NCBI GenBank assembly: GCA_016709005.1
Contig: JADJEU010000004.1
Span: 124,001 to 188,000 of the forward strand
Length of the DNA: 64,000 nucleotides
Direction: 5' to 3'
Source: Crocinitomicaceae bacterium
GTDB lineage: Bacteria > Bacteroidota > Bacteroidia > Flavobacteriales_D > Crocinitomicaceae
Of the stretch, positions 17,719-26,018 are shown piece after piece; position 1 is the first letter of the stretch, and every line of letters starts with the position of its first letter. The position numbers and the translations under genes were made by a program. A model generated the notes under the pieces. That model searched no databases, was not told the origin of the DNA, and was given only the letters and a program-made list of their open reading frames with translations.

Positions 17719-17773
17719 AAACTAAAACTAATCATTTGATTGAGAAAACCTCATGAGGTACTATCAAAAAAAA

Positions 17774-17805
17774 AGCGACAGCTACCTTACAAGGCAACTG
17801 CCGCT
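17774..17805 (-). terminator. Intrinsic terminator of the 91-residue protein gene
   Basis: An AGCG/CGCT, CAG/CTG, CCTT/AAGG stem with small internal mismatches is followed on the minus strand by nine T. It lies 17 bases after the stop codon at 17822. Confidence 0.75.
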
Positions 17806-17821
17806 CATTGTTTAAACCAAA

Positions 17822-18097
17822 TTATATCACTTCAATGATTGCCGTAATCAAAATAGCTACGCCGCCTTTAAGACAAACATATTTATCCGTTACTGCCCAA
17901 ATAGTTGTTTCCACGTAATTGTGTCCTTTGCTGGATCTGAAAAGTATTTTACACTTTTCTTTTTCAAGATTTCCTAAAATGGAAGCGCGAATTAATTTTT
18001 GGCTGCGCTCCTTTTTACGCTCTTCATTTTGCAAAACATCATTTGATGGAAATTGCAATGCACTGATTTCTTCTTTCTCTATTTTTTGAAATTTCAT
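17822..18097 (-). CDS. Small hypothetical protein
   Basis: A 91-residue cytoplasmic protein. The N-terminus is charged and helical (KIEKEEISALQF, NEERKKERSQKLIRA). The C-terminus looks like a small beta-barrel with KCKILFRSSKGHNYVETTIWAVTDKYVCLKGGVAILITAIIEV, a pattern that I have seen in short Bacteroidota proteins but cannot tie to a function. It has its own terminator. Confidence 0.6.
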   Translation of the reverse strand: MKFQKIEKEEISALQFPSNDVLQNEERKKERSQKLIRASILGNLEKEKCKILFRSSKGHNYVETTIWAVTDKYVCLKGGVAILITAIIEVI

Positions 18098-18179
18098 AAG
18101 TCTGTGTGTTTTTTAGCCTCCACTTTAAATTCTGAAGGCATGTTGTTAGTAATTGAATTGTGTAATTTTCAATTCAATC

Positions 18180-18497
18180 TTATAACCTTAAAACACAAAG
18201 CTGATAGCGCAGCGGGCAAGATTCCTTTTTAGGACCGCTGTACTTATAATTTAATTGAGAATCCGCATAAAAATTGCGGCGATTATTGAATCTTGAAAAA
18301 AATGATAGTGGCTGTCTGCGAAGTTTAAAATCGTCATTTTCAGAAAACAAACGAACTACTCCACAATTCTGAACAACAATTAGGTGGTGTTGATCGCCCT
18401 TTGAACACTGATCCTTTTCTGCATGCGCATAGCCCCCTGCATTAAATGACAGCAGCTGAAGCAACAATCCAAAAACGATGAGTCCTGTAAATTTCAT
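18180..18497 (-). CDS. Small secreted protein of unknown function
   Basis: A signal peptide (MKFTGLIVFGLLLQLLSFNAGGYAHA) is followed by about 80 residues with four Cys (QCSKGD, QNCGVV, ESCPLRYQLC), which suggests disulfide-stabilised periplasmic protein. I chose the ATG at 18497 because the longer frame would need a TTG and the run GGGGG just before the ATG could act as a ribosome site. No family is recognised. Confidence 0.5.
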   Translation of the reverse strand: MKFTGLIVFGLLLQLLSFNAGGYAHAEKDQCSKGDQHHLIVVQNCGVVRLFSENDDFKLRRQPLSFFSRFNNRRNFYADSQLNYKYSGPKKESCPLRYQLCVLRL

Positions 18498-18610
18498 TAC
18501 CCCCAATTTAAGAATAATGCTGCGTTAAGTCAAGTTAAATTTTCTTAATCGGTAGGATTGGTTGATTGAATGGAATAATTACTCCACACGCTCAAACAAT
18601 TGCAAAAAAA

Positions 18611-19069
18611 TCATTTTGTTTTGCTGAGAAATTCTTTTTGATTTTTCCAGTAGCGATACCCATAACTGCAAAATATTTCGGAGCCTGCCTTTATTTTTTG
18701 TGTTGCAATCAAACAAACTGAGCCATCATCATCAATCATAATTTTAGAATTGTTTTTGAAGATTGATTGATTAAATCCTCTGGCATCATTTGCGTATTTG
18801 GCAAAACATTCTGTGTTTTCAGAGTCCATAATACTACCATCCAACATGCTTACAAAATACCTGTCCAGTCCAAGTTCTGATCGTTCCAAAGCTTCTTCAT
18901 TGGTCAAAATTTCACCTTTATAAATGGCAATAATTTCTTCTTTGTAAATATCAATGGTTGTAAATAAACCCTTGCCTGATTCTGGTAATTGCGAAGTTGA
19001 TACAACTAAGTAGGTAGATTCTTCTGCGGCAATTTTGTTTGGATCAGATTCTGAGAGCGTGTTTGACAT
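18611..19069 (-). CDS. SET domain protein
   Basis: SET domains transfer methyl groups from S-adenosylmethionine to lysine. The 152 residues are essentially only the SET fold: GKGLFTTIDIYKEEIIAIYKGEIL (N-terminal strands), then YFVSMLDGS, then KYANDARGFNQS (the N-H-like SAM-binding segment, here with NDA), and GSEIFCSYGYRYW (the ELFxxYGxxYW motif). The start at 19069 is preferred over 19099 because a -7 box lies just upstream of it. No pre-SET or post-SET Cys clusters exist. The target is unknown; a histone-like Lys-rich protein encoded at 21.8 kb is a possible but unproven substrate. Confidence 0.8.
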   Translation of the reverse strand: MSNTLSESDPNKIAAEESTYLVVSTSQLPESGKGLFTTIDIYKEEIIAIYKGEILTNEEALERSELGLDRYFVSMLDGSIMDSENTECFAKYANDARGFNQSIFKNNSKIMIDDDGSVCLIATQKIKAGSEIFCSYGYRYWKNQKEFLSKTK

Positions 19070-19096
19070 TTTTTTTAGAACTATGATTGAGAAATG

Positions 19097-19104
19097 CAAA
19101 GATA
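19097..19104 (-). promoter_or_regulatory. Putative -7 box of the SET gene
   Basis: TATCTTTG on the minus strand matches TAnnTTTG and lies 27 bases before the ATG at 19069. No -33 element is evident. Confidence 0.4.
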
Positions 19105-19433
19105 AGGAGGAAAATGGGAGATAAGGTTGTCGCTTGCATTAAGGATATTTCATTTTCCCCATCTTCATATCCTTCCATTCAACAAAAAAATCAGCGTAAC
19201 ATTTCCACATAAAAATCTGCCAAAAAGGTTGTACATCCACGTCTTCACTGGATACGTCTTTCCATTCTTTGTGAAAAAGAATGGGCCATATCTTTTATTT
19301 CATACCCACTTAAAGGCATATTCTAATTTGAGTATAGTTCGAAAACACTCAAAATCAACCAATCCTCAACACGTCATTCACTTCAATAGCATTAAGATTT
19401 CATGAGCGAGTTTTCCCAACTCAGCAAGCACCC
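19105..19433. other. Gene-free interval
   Basis: I see no supported gene. A hairpin of CCATTCTTT / AAAGAATGG with 5-base loop is at 19262-19284, without a T-run. An open plus-strand frame here has no signal, motif or codon pattern in its favour. Confidence 0.4.
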
Positions 19434-20114
19434 TTACTTCTCCAAATACACTCTTCTAATTTCATCCATGTTTGGATCCATTAGCGCCTTATAATCTTTG
19501 TCGCCATCATCGTAATAATAGTACCAATCTTCACCTGGCGTAGCATCCATATTGCGAATTGTTTCAACTTTTACACGGCCTTGCTCGTCATACCTGTATG
19601 TGAAAATACGCAGCAGTTTTTCATTTCCATCCGTGATATCGCATTCATGCGCGGCCAGCATTTGATTGTTGGTATTGTAAATTTCTTTGCGCAGAATTTT
19701 TTGCTTCTTTAGTTTGATGGTCGTGTACTTGTAATACCAATGAATGGGCTTACCATCGGTGAACTCATAATATTCTGTGATATGTCCTGCTGCGTTGTAT
19801 GTTTCATGGCGGTTAATGGTATCTTGCCCAAAAGAAACATATTCTTTGAGCGCACCGTTTTCATAATAAGTCCACGTTTCATAAAAAGTGCGTTCATCGT
19901 CTGCATAGCTGCGTTTCAACAATCTTCCATTTGCATCCACCAAAGTATCCATGTTATGTTTTCCAAAAATATAGTTCATTGGAATTCCCATGTTTGCATG
20001 AAAAAAAGCTTCGCCTGGATTTCCTGGATCTATTTCATCTGTGCTTCGAACCTGAGCATTTGCGAACGTGACAAGACAACTAAAAAAAGCAACAACGATG
20101 ATTTGTTTTAGCAT
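19434..20114 (-). CDS. Exported protein with MORN/YD-like repeats
   Basis: A signal peptide (MLKQIIVVAFFSCLVTFANAQ) precedes about 205 residues made of aromatic-Gly/Asn strand pairs: YYENGALKEYVSF, TYNAAGHITEYYEF, TYRYDEQGRVKVE. These resemble MORN-like or YD-type repeats common in periplasmic and surface proteins of this phylum. No cysteine pair or catalytic motif stands out. It appears monocistronic. Confidence 0.6.
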   Translation of the reverse strand: MLKQIIVVAFFSCLVTFANAQVRSTDEIDPGNPGEAFFHANMGIPMNYIFGKHNMDTLVDANGRLLKRSYADDERTFYETWTYYENGALKEYVSFGQDTINRHETYNAAGHITEYYEFTDGKPIHWYYKYTTIKLKKQKILRKEIYNTNNQMLAAHECDITDGNEKLLRIFTYRYDEQGRVKVETIRNMDATPGEDWYYYYDDGDKDYKALMDPNMDEIRRVYLEK

Positions 20115-20249
20115 GGTGAATGAGTTTTGTGTTTTTAGAAAAAATGTAATCGCTCAAACCTAACAACTAAATTCTAAACTTTCTCTGGGTAATTCACCCT
20201 ATTTTTTCCACAACCCAACATCTTATTCCAACTTATTGGTTTCAATCAG

Positions 20250-20257
20250 TATATTTG
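20250..20257 (+). promoter_or_regulatory. Putative -7 box
   Basis: TATATTTG matches TAnnTTTG and lies 23 bases before the ATG at 20280. No -33 element is seen at the usual distance. Confidence 0.4.
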
Positions 20258-20279
20258 ATCAGAAACCATTTCAAATCAG

Positions 20280-20969
20280 ATGACAACCAATCTCAATGCC
20301 CACGAAAAAGCAAAACGCAAACGAACTATCAAAGGCGCCGTTGTTTTTGTTCTCCTGATTGTTTTGGCCAGTGCAGTTGTCCTATACGCACAAGAATATT
20401 TTGCCACCGAATCTTTAGTTGAATATAAAACCACTGAAATTAAGGGTGATACCTTATCAATCATTCTGACTGAAAAAACAAAAAAAGACAGCCGGCGCTA
20501 TGGCAATCCCAGCGCGCATACGGAAGAATATTTGCACGACTCACATTACGGTTATTTTTTAGAGTTGTATGATAGTTCACAAAACAAATCATTGGATAAA
20601 ATAGAATTTGAAGCACCAGTTCGTAAAATTCAGAGCACACCCAAACTAATTGTTTTTTCAAGCGGAACAATCTGGATGGTTTCAACCAATTTTATTCAAG
20701 ATAAAGATGAACCAGGTTTCATTTTAAAATTCACCATCGAAAACAACAAAATCATTTCACACGATTTTAAAATCGATGAAAAATATTTTATCACTGGTAT
20801 AGATGACGACTGTGTTCTTTTAAGCGATGGTTCAACCTTCGGCGTCACAATGATTGACCGCATTTTTGGCTGTACCTATTTAGATCTGGCTACCGAAAAA
20901 ATTGTGGTGATACCACCTTACAATATGGAAGAAAAAATGTCTGTGAGTGAGGAAGATTTTTTGCCTTAG
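20280..20969 (+). CDS. Single-pass membrane protein of unknown function
   Basis: The N-terminal 19 residues are basic (KAKRKRTIKG), then comes one membrane segment (about residues 19-41), then a periplasmic domain of about 185 residues rich in beta-strand patterns (KLIVFSSGTIWMVSTNF, FILKFTIENNK, CVLLSDGSTFGVTMIDR). The alternating short strands suggest a small beta-propeller or sandwich. No family is recognised. A palindromic repeat element begins 100 bases downstream. Confidence 0.6.
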   Translation: MTTNLNAHEKAKRKRTIKGAVVFVLLIVLASAVVLYAQEYFATESLVEYKTTEIKGDTLSIILTEKTKKDSRRYGNPSAHTEEYLHDSHYGYFLELYDSSQNKSLDKIEFEAPVRKIQSTPKLIVFSSGTIWMVSTNFIQDKDEPGFILKFTIENNKIISHDFKIDEKYFITGIDDDCVLLSDGSTFGVTMIDRIFGCTYLDLATEKIVVIPPYNMEEKMSVSEEDFLP

Positions 20970-21068
20970 TCGCTCTGCCAACAAAAAATGTTTTATTGTT
21001 TGAATATCAAACACGAAATATTGAATTCCGAATCCAGAAGTCGCTCTCTATTTTTTTTTATTCTCTGC

Positions 21069-21147
21069 CTTCTACAAGCTCAGGCATCGATCGTGATCTT
21101 TTCTTACATGGCTGACAAAACAATTACAGTGGCTGAACCTGTTGAAG
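21069..21147. repeat. Intergenic inverted repeat element, copy 1
   Basis: The 18-bp arms 21069-21086 and 21130-21147 pair at 14 of 18 positions. They share the words GCTCAGGCA and TGGCTGA-CCTGT-GAAG with copy 2 at 21575-21724. The two copies flank the 118-residue protein gene. Confidence 0.6.
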
Positions 21148-21202
21148 CCACGGTGGAATTCGAACTAAAATTCCCTATCTTTCCACTTCAAAACTCTACT
21201 AT

Positions 21203-21559
21203 ATGCAAGAAACCATTCTCATCTCCGGCATCTCTGCCATCATTGGCGGATTGATTTCTTTTTTTCTGCAAAACATCAAACACAAACAAGAAATGCAGAA
21301 ATTATTTGAGAGCAACAAAACAGAATTTATGGCCGAAACAACTGCCCGCTATTTTCTAAATCATAAAAGTCATATTGAACGTTCATTTACTACCCTGAAA
21401 CAACATTTGGGTGGTTTTGAAGACAACGAATTGCGCCGGATTTTAGTTCGTGCTGGTGCTATACGTGTATTCAGAGACGGTGATGAACAAGATGAGTGGT
21501 GGCGTTTACTGAGCAGACAGGAGGAGTATTTTGACAGAAAGAAAAAGAGCGACGAGTGA
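21203..21559 (+). CDS. Small membrane-anchored hypothetical protein
   Basis: The 118 residues begin with a hydrophobic segment (ILISGISAIIGGLISFFL) and continue as a charged helix (QNIKHKQEMQKLFESNKTEFMAETTARYFL). The C-terminal block LGGFEDNELRRILVRAGAIRVFRDGDEQDEWWRLLSR looks like a small winged-helix-like cap. No family is assigned. It is bracketed by two copies of an inverted repeat element, so it may have moved as a cassette. Confidence 0.5.
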   Translation: MQETILISGISAIIGGLISFFLQNIKHKQEMQKLFESNKTEFMAETTARYFLNHKSHIERSFTTLKQHLGGFEDNELRRILVRAGAIRVFRDGDEQDEWWRLLSRQEEYFDRKKKSDE

Positions 21560-21574
21560 AATTGCATACGCTGC

Positions 21575-21724
21575 CTTTGACACGCTCAGGCATCGGTTAT
21601 AATCTTCCTCCCGAAGTCAGCGTAATGCATCTAGCGGATGGTCAGGGAAATTGCGACAAGTAATACTAGCAGATCACAAAACGGTGGCAAAGCTGATCAT
21701 AAATAGTGGCTGAGCCTGTCGAAG
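21575..21724. repeat. Intergenic inverted repeat element, copy 2
   Basis: The arms 21575-21592 and 21707-21724 pair at 15 of 18 positions around a 114-base interior. The words match those of copy 1 at 21069-21147. Confidence 0.6.
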
Positions 21725-21796
21725 TCACCGCGTTTAACAATTCCTTAATACAAAGTTCCAAAAGAATTAGTACGTTTACTCTAAAATTGACCCATC

Positions 21797-22207
21797 ATGG
21801 AGACATCAGAAAATAAACCTGCGATTGAAAAACCAGCAGCCAAAAAAGTAAAAAAAGCTACCAAACCGAAAGCAGCCAAAGCTAAATCTGCTGCTAAAAA
21901 AGTGACTACAAAAAAAGCTGATACAAAAAAAGTAGCCAAAAAGAAAACCTCTAAAAAAGCTTCCGCCGAAAAATCAGATATCGTGATAGAAATTACAACG
22001 GCTCCGAAAAAAGCAGCAGCAAAATCGAAAGACGCAGCTAAGCCTGCCGTAAAAAAAGACGACGCTAAAAAGAAAAAAGCAAAAAAAGAAAAGCCTGTTA
22101 AAAAAGATAAGAAGGATAAAAAAGCTTCGAAAGATAAAGGCAAGAAAAAAGACAAAAAGTCTAAAAAGAAAGACAAAAAAGACAAGAAGAAAAAAAATAA
22201 AAAATAG
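21797..22207 (+). CDS. Lys/Ala-rich histone H1-like protein
   Basis: About half of the 136 residues are Lys, and most others are Ala, Asp, Thr or Ser. The N-terminal part has AAKK/KKA repeats like histone H1 tails and the bacterial Hc/BpH1 proteins (AKAKSAAKKVTTKKADTKK). The C-terminus becomes DKKDKK-rich. A short non-basic island (SDIVIEITT) lies in the middle. Such proteins bind and condense DNA or bind RNA nonspecifically. A terminator follows at once. The reading frame is clear despite low complexity because the opposite-strand frame is an antisense Phe/Leu artefact. Confidence 0.75.
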   Translation: METSENKPAIEKPAAKKVKKATKPKAAKAKSAAKKVTTKKADTKKVAKKKTSKKASAEKSDIVIEITTAPKKAAAKSKDAAKPAVKKDDAKKKKAKKEKPVKKDKKDKKASKDKGKKKDKKSKKKDKKDKKKKNKK

Positions 22208-22211
22208 TTCA

Positions 22212-22248
22212 AAAAAAAATCCCACTCACCGAGCGGGATTTTTTTTTG
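22212..22248 (+). terminator. Intrinsic terminator of the histone-like gene
   Basis: AAAAATCCC / GGGATTTTT with an inner CTC/GAG pair and a run of T after it, 4 bases after the stop codon. The A-rich 5' arm lets it also serve the convergent VWA gene. Confidence 0.8.
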
Positions 22249-22264
22249 TTTACATTCAATTATA

Positions 22265-24163
22265 CTACATCAACTTTGTCAACTCCACCAATCGAATAAA
22301 CTCTGCACGGTATCCATTTTTATCATCTCCTTTTCCTTCTTTGGCCCAGTCCAGGATTAAATCGTAGGTTGCTGTTCCTTTATATTCAGAATCGCGCAAT
22401 AACATTCCCCATGCAGCGACTGCTGCAGAAAATTTGAAGTCGTTCGATAATAATTTCCAATCAGCTAATTTATTCTCCAGATTTTTTTCGATCAGAATGC
22501 TTGTATCGCCATCTGGTTTTTTATAACGGAACTTTACAGTTAACATTTCATTACTTAAAGCTGATTCACCATGCTGTGGTTGCTGATAACGCAAGTCATC
22601 TACTGTTGGCGCAGTGCCAGCTCCTTTCAAAACAATTTCGTACAGAGCCGTTACAGAATGTCCGGCACCAATTTCACCAGCATCTTTTTTATCGTCGTTA
22701 AAATCTTCTTCATTCAGCAAACGGTTTTCATAGCCCACCAATCTGTACGATTCAACCACCATGGGATTAAACTCAACCTGAATTTTTACATCCTTCGCAA
22801 GCGTCAATAAGGTTCCTCCAATTTCAGTGACCAACACTTTTTTTGCTTCTAAAAGATTATCGATGTAAGCATAATTTCCATTTCCTTTATCTGCTAAAAC
22901 TTCCAATTTAGAATCTTTGTAATTGCCCATTCCAAATCCTAAACAGGTTAGAAAAATTCCTGAATTTCGTTTATCTTCAATTAAACGTTGCATCTCTCCA
23001 TCACTGCTCATTCCGACGTTAAAATCGCCATCCGTTGCAAGAATGACGCGGTTGTTTCCGCCCTGCACAAAATATTGTTCAGCAACTTTATACGCTAATT
23101 GTATTCCTTGTCCACCAGCTGTTGAACCACCTGCATTTAATCCATCCAACGATTCCAGAATTTTAATTTTATTTTCTTTGGTAGTTGCTGTTGATTCCAA
23201 AACAACTCCTGCAGCTCCGGCATATACCACAATGGCAACACGATCTTCGGGACGTAATTCTTCAATCAATAATTGAAATGATTTTTTAAGCAGCGGTAAT
23301 TTATTTTCAGCATTCATAGAACCTGAAACATCCAATAAAAAAACAAGATTGTTGGTTGGAAGATCTTTTGTTTTTAATCGCTCAGCCTGCAAACCAATGT
23401 GCACTAATTTGTTGTTTTGATTCCATGGACAATTCCCAATTTCTGTAGTAATTGAAAACGGATGTTCATCAGCTGGATCCGGATAATCATAATCAAAATA
23501 ATTTATAAACTCTTCTACTCTGACTGCATCAACAGGCGGTTTGGAGCCGCCCACTATAAATCTGCGTGCGTTGGAATAGGATGCCGCGTCTACATCCACC
23601 GAAAAAGTTGAAAGCGGATTTGTAGTAACGTTTTTATATCCATTTTCATTGATGGCGTTGTATGCTTCAGTGTTGTGATCAACGTCTTGTGCGATTGAAG
23701 TATAACCATAAACACCAGAATTTCTTTTTGATTCTATTTTACTACCTGAATTAGAATAATCTTTTGAAACCTCACCCGTGCTGATAAGTTGATCAACAGG
23801 TGCTGTCACAACAGGTGCGCTGAAATTGATGTTCTGAATGATTTTTTGCCCTGCGGTTACATTCAGTTTTGTAAAAGTCTGTTTAGCATATCCCGGATAG
23901 TTGGCTTCCATAGCATAAATACCTGGTAATACTTTTGCAAAAGAATAAAAACCTAAGCTGTCTGAAACTGCTTGTATTGTTTTTCCGTTCGCATCTTTAA
24001 GAGATAACTTAACATTTTTCAATGGTAAGCCGGTAGTTATTTCCTGACAAGTCCCTTCAATAATTCCCGGCTTTTGCTGTGCCTGTACACCGAAAGAAAA
24101 TAAGATCAATACCAAAAAAGCCAATGTGCTTTTTAATGTGTGATGGGCTAAACTATTTTTCAT
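22265..24163 (-). CDS. YfbK-type von Willebrand factor A protein with carboxypeptidase-regulatory-like domain
   Basis: After a signal peptide (MKNSLAHHTLKSTLAFLVLILFSFGVQAQ) a carboxypeptidase-regulatory-like beta-sandwich (about residues 35-105, GIIEGTCQEITTGLPLKNVKLSL) is followed by a linker and the YfbK N-terminal block FSVDVDAASYSNARRFI...VRVEEFINYFDYDYP. The VWA domain has a complete MIDAS start, FLLDVSGSMNAENK (DxSxS), and ATDGDFNVG. The C-terminal DUF3520-like part ends with AEFIRLVELTKLM. The protein would be periplasmic or outer-membrane and bind metal-dependent partners. The start at 24163 is preferred over 24184 because it begins the signal. No other chaperone-associated genes adjoin. 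Confidence 0.85.
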   Translation of the reverse strand: MKNSLAHHTLKSTLAFLVLILFSFGVQAQQKPGIIEGTCQEITTGLPLKNVKLSLKDANGKTIQAVSDSLGFYSFAKVLPGIYAMEANYPGYAKQTFTKLNVTAGQKIIQNINFSAPVVTAPVDQLISTGEVSKDYSNSGSKIESKRNSGVYGYTSIAQDVDHNTEAYNAINENGYKNVTTNPLSTFSVDVDAASYSNARRFIVGGSKPPVDAVRVEEFINYFDYDYPDPADEHPFSITTEIGNCPWNQNNKLVHIGLQAERLKTKDLPTNNLVFLLDVSGSMNAENKLPLLKKSFQLLIEELRPEDRVAIVVYAGAAGVVLESTATTKENKIKILESLDGLNAGGSTAGGQGIQLAYKVAEQYFVQGGNNRVILATDGDFNVGMSSDGEMQRLIEDKRNSGIFLTCLGFGMGNYKDSKLEVLADKGNGNYAYIDNLLEAKKVLVTEIGGTLLTLAKDVKIQVEFNPMVVESYRLVGYENRLLNEEDFNDDKKDAGEIGAGHSVTALYEIVLKGAGTAPTVDDLRYQQPQHGESALSNEMLTVKFRYKKPDGDTSILIEKNLENKLADWKLLSNDFKFSAAVAAWGMLLRDSEYKGTATYDLILDWAKEGKGDDKNGYRAEFIRLVELTKLM

Positions 24164-24354
24164 ACTAGTTGATTTTTTATTCATTACAGCAGCAGAACAA
24201 AAAGGTTCAATTTATTGTTTGCAATGAACTACGCTGATCTATGACCAACTTAACTCTACTCATGGTAAAGGACACTTCTGTATCTCTTCCATCGGGTGGA
24301 GAAAAGACTCCCCTTTCACGTCAAACCATATAACCAACCAATTCAATATTTCCA

Positions 24355-24362
24355 TATATTTG
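24355..24362 (+). promoter_or_regulatory. Putative -7 box
   Basis: TATATTTG lies 21 bases before the ATG at 24384. No clear -33 element is seen. Confidence 0.4.
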
Positions 24363-24383
24363 AATTAATCAAAAACTATTGAC

Positions 24384-24863
24384 ATGAAAAAACTCACAGG
24401 GTTTCTGTTTGTTTCTGTCTCATTTTCTTCTCTTGCACAAAGCCTTACTCCTACCGTAGTTTCGAGTACTGGTGATTATTATGTTGGCAGTGCAGCTACT
24501 TTAAGCTGGACGTTGGGAGAAGTGGTCACAGATACTTATACCGGAACCAGCAATCAACTCACACAAGGATTTCATCAACCTGATCTGCGCTTCAGCGTGA
24601 TAGAAGATCTGGCCACAGAAATGACTTTAAACCTTTTTCCGAATCCAACCAATGGTCTGGTTAATTTTGAAGTAAAAAACAATCTCAACACATTACAGGT
24701 TGCTATTCTGGATCCGTCTGGCAGAATGATTTACGTTACAACCTATGCTGCCGAATCGGTTCTACAAATTGATATGTCTGCTTATGCAGATGGAATTTAT
24801 TTCATGCAGGTGACTACCGAATCGAATCAAAAAATCAAAACACTAAAAATCGAAAAATTCTAA
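24384..24863 (+). CDS. Short T9SS-sorted exported protein
   Basis: A 159-residue protein with signal peptide (MKKLTGFLFVSVSFSSLAQS), about 65 residues containing SAATLSWTLGEVVTDTYTG...LTQGFHQP, and a complete type A sorting domain (LNLFPNPTNGLVNFEV ... GIYFMQVTTESNQKIKTLKIEKF). The central part matches the short STGGDYY...WTLGE...LTQGF motif found ahead of sorting domains in many Bacteroidota surface proteins. It lies 39 bases before another exported protein and may share its transcript. Confidence 0.8.
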   Translation: MKKLTGFLFVSVSFSSLAQSLTPTVVSSTGDYYVGSAATLSWTLGEVVTDTYTGTSNQLTQGFHQPDLRFSVIEDLATEMTLNLFPNPTNGLVNFEVKNNLNTLQVAILDPSGRMIYVTTYAAESVLQIDMSAYADGIYFMQVTTESNQKIKTLKIEKF

Positions 24864-24902
24864 TTCTGATTTCATTTTCAGAGATCCTAAAAAATAAATT
24901 AT

Positions 24903-25955
24903 ATGAAAAAATTAGTACTTAGTTTAATCACCATGCTTACTGTGCTGGCAGGAATAGCGCAGGCTCCAAACATGTTCAAATATCAGGCTGTTGCCAGAAA
25001 TACAAGTGGTGATTTAATTGCAAATCAAACCGTCAGTTTTGAAATCAGCATTCTTCAAAACAGCTCAGGCGGCTCACCGGTATATACTGAAACGCATGTA
25101 GCCACTACAAACCAACACGGTCTTGTCAACTTGAATGTTGGCGGCGGCGCCGTAACTTTTGGAACATTTAATACCATTGACTGGGGCGGTGCAATTTATT
25201 TTATTCAGGTAAAAATGGATCCACTTGGAGGATCTGCTTACGTCCTGATGGGAAGTTCACAATTGCTTTCTGTACCGTATGCTTTGAATGCAAGAACAGT
25301 GTCTTCAATTGATTGGTCAGATGTTACAAATGTGCCTGCAGACCTTGCTGACGGTGATGACAATTCAGGTTCGGCAGATTGGTCAACTTTAACAGGAAAA
25401 CCAGCAGGATTTTCAGATAACGTAGACAACGTTGTTATTGGTGGATTAACTTGTTCAATCAATCAAATTGCTTTATATAATGGAACAAGCTGGGTGTGCA
25501 CAACCTACTACCCAACAACAGGTCAAACCAGTGCCAGTGTTTTTGGAACGGCTCAGGCCATAGCGTTCATTACAACAACAACTTATACATTAATTCCGGG
25601 ACTCACACAAACCATTACGGTACCTGCCAATGCCCGCGTTATTATTTCTACAGATGGAGGTGTACAATGCTCAGCGGCAGGAGTAGCGTTTGCAGCGGTT
25701 GATATAGGAATTCACGTTGATGGAGTTGCGTCACCACAAGGCGGACAGCAACAAATTATTGCATCCAATACAGATGCAGTAGGTCAGATGATCTCTTATT
25801 GGAACATGACAAAAACATACAACCTTGCAGCAGGTACACACACGATCGATGTGCGTTACCGTGATTCAGGAAACGGTGCTACTGCCGATGGAAACGTGAG
25901 TGGAACAAATCCATTGATACAAGGCACGCTCACTGTAACAATTTTAAATCTCTAG
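24903..25955 (+). CDS. Exported protein, Bacteroidota tail-fibre-like N-terminus
   Basis: The 350 residues begin with a signal peptide (MKKLVLSLITMLTVLAGIAQAP). The segment MFKYQAVARNTSGDLIANQTVSFEISILQ ... YFIQVKMDPLGGSAYVLMGSSQLLSVPYALNA is a recurrent module that precedes varied collagen-like or fibre-like regions in surface proteins. Here it leads to a C-terminal jelly-roll-like domain (QTITVPANARVIISTDGGVQCS ... TYNLAAGTHTIDVRYRDSG). No T9SS sorting domain is present; the last residues are TVTILNL. It probably stays in the envelope or uses another sorting route. Confidence 0.7.
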   Translation: MKKLVLSLITMLTVLAGIAQAPNMFKYQAVARNTSGDLIANQTVSFEISILQNSSGGSPVYTETHVATTNQHGLVNLNVGGGAVTFGTFNTIDWGGAIYFIQVKMDPLGGSAYVLMGSSQLLSVPYALNARTVSSIDWSDVTNVPADLADGDDNSGSADWSTLTGKPAGFSDNVDNVVIGGLTCSINQIALYNGTSWVCTTYYPTTGQTSASVFGTAQAIAFITTTTYTLIPGLTQTITVPANARVIISTDGGVQCSAAGVAFAAVDIGIHVDGVASPQGGQQQIIASNTDAVGQMISYWNMTKTYNLAAGTHTIDVRYRDSGNGATADGNVSGTNPLIQGTLTVTILNL

Positions 25956-25974
25956 TTTCAGATTTGGTTAAATG

Positions 25975-26005
25975 AAAAAGTCCCGGCAAAACCGGGACTT
26001 TTTTT
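25975..26005 (+). terminator. Intrinsic terminator
   Basis: A perfect AAAAAGTCCCGG / CCGGGACTTTTT stem with a 5-base loop and a T-run lies 20 bases after the exported-protein gene. Being near-symmetric it can also stop the convergent UbiB-like transcript. Confidence 0.85.
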
Positions 26006-26018
26006 TACATTTCAAAAA

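Noticed and set aside
19127..19405. A 92-codon plus-strand open frame
   Set aside because: It has no signal, domain or conserved-looking pattern, is rich in Phe, His and Lys as expected from A+T-rich noncoding DNA, and lies between a promoter and the end of another gene.
20988..21254. An 88-codon plus-strand open frame
   Set aside because: It runs through the inverted repeat element (copy 1) and into the start of the following gene in another frame. Its translated words are those of the repeat.
21781..22212. A long minus-strand open frame rich in Phe and Leu
   Set aside because: It is the antisense of the Lys/Ala-rich gene; A-rich codons read in reverse give Phe and Leu.
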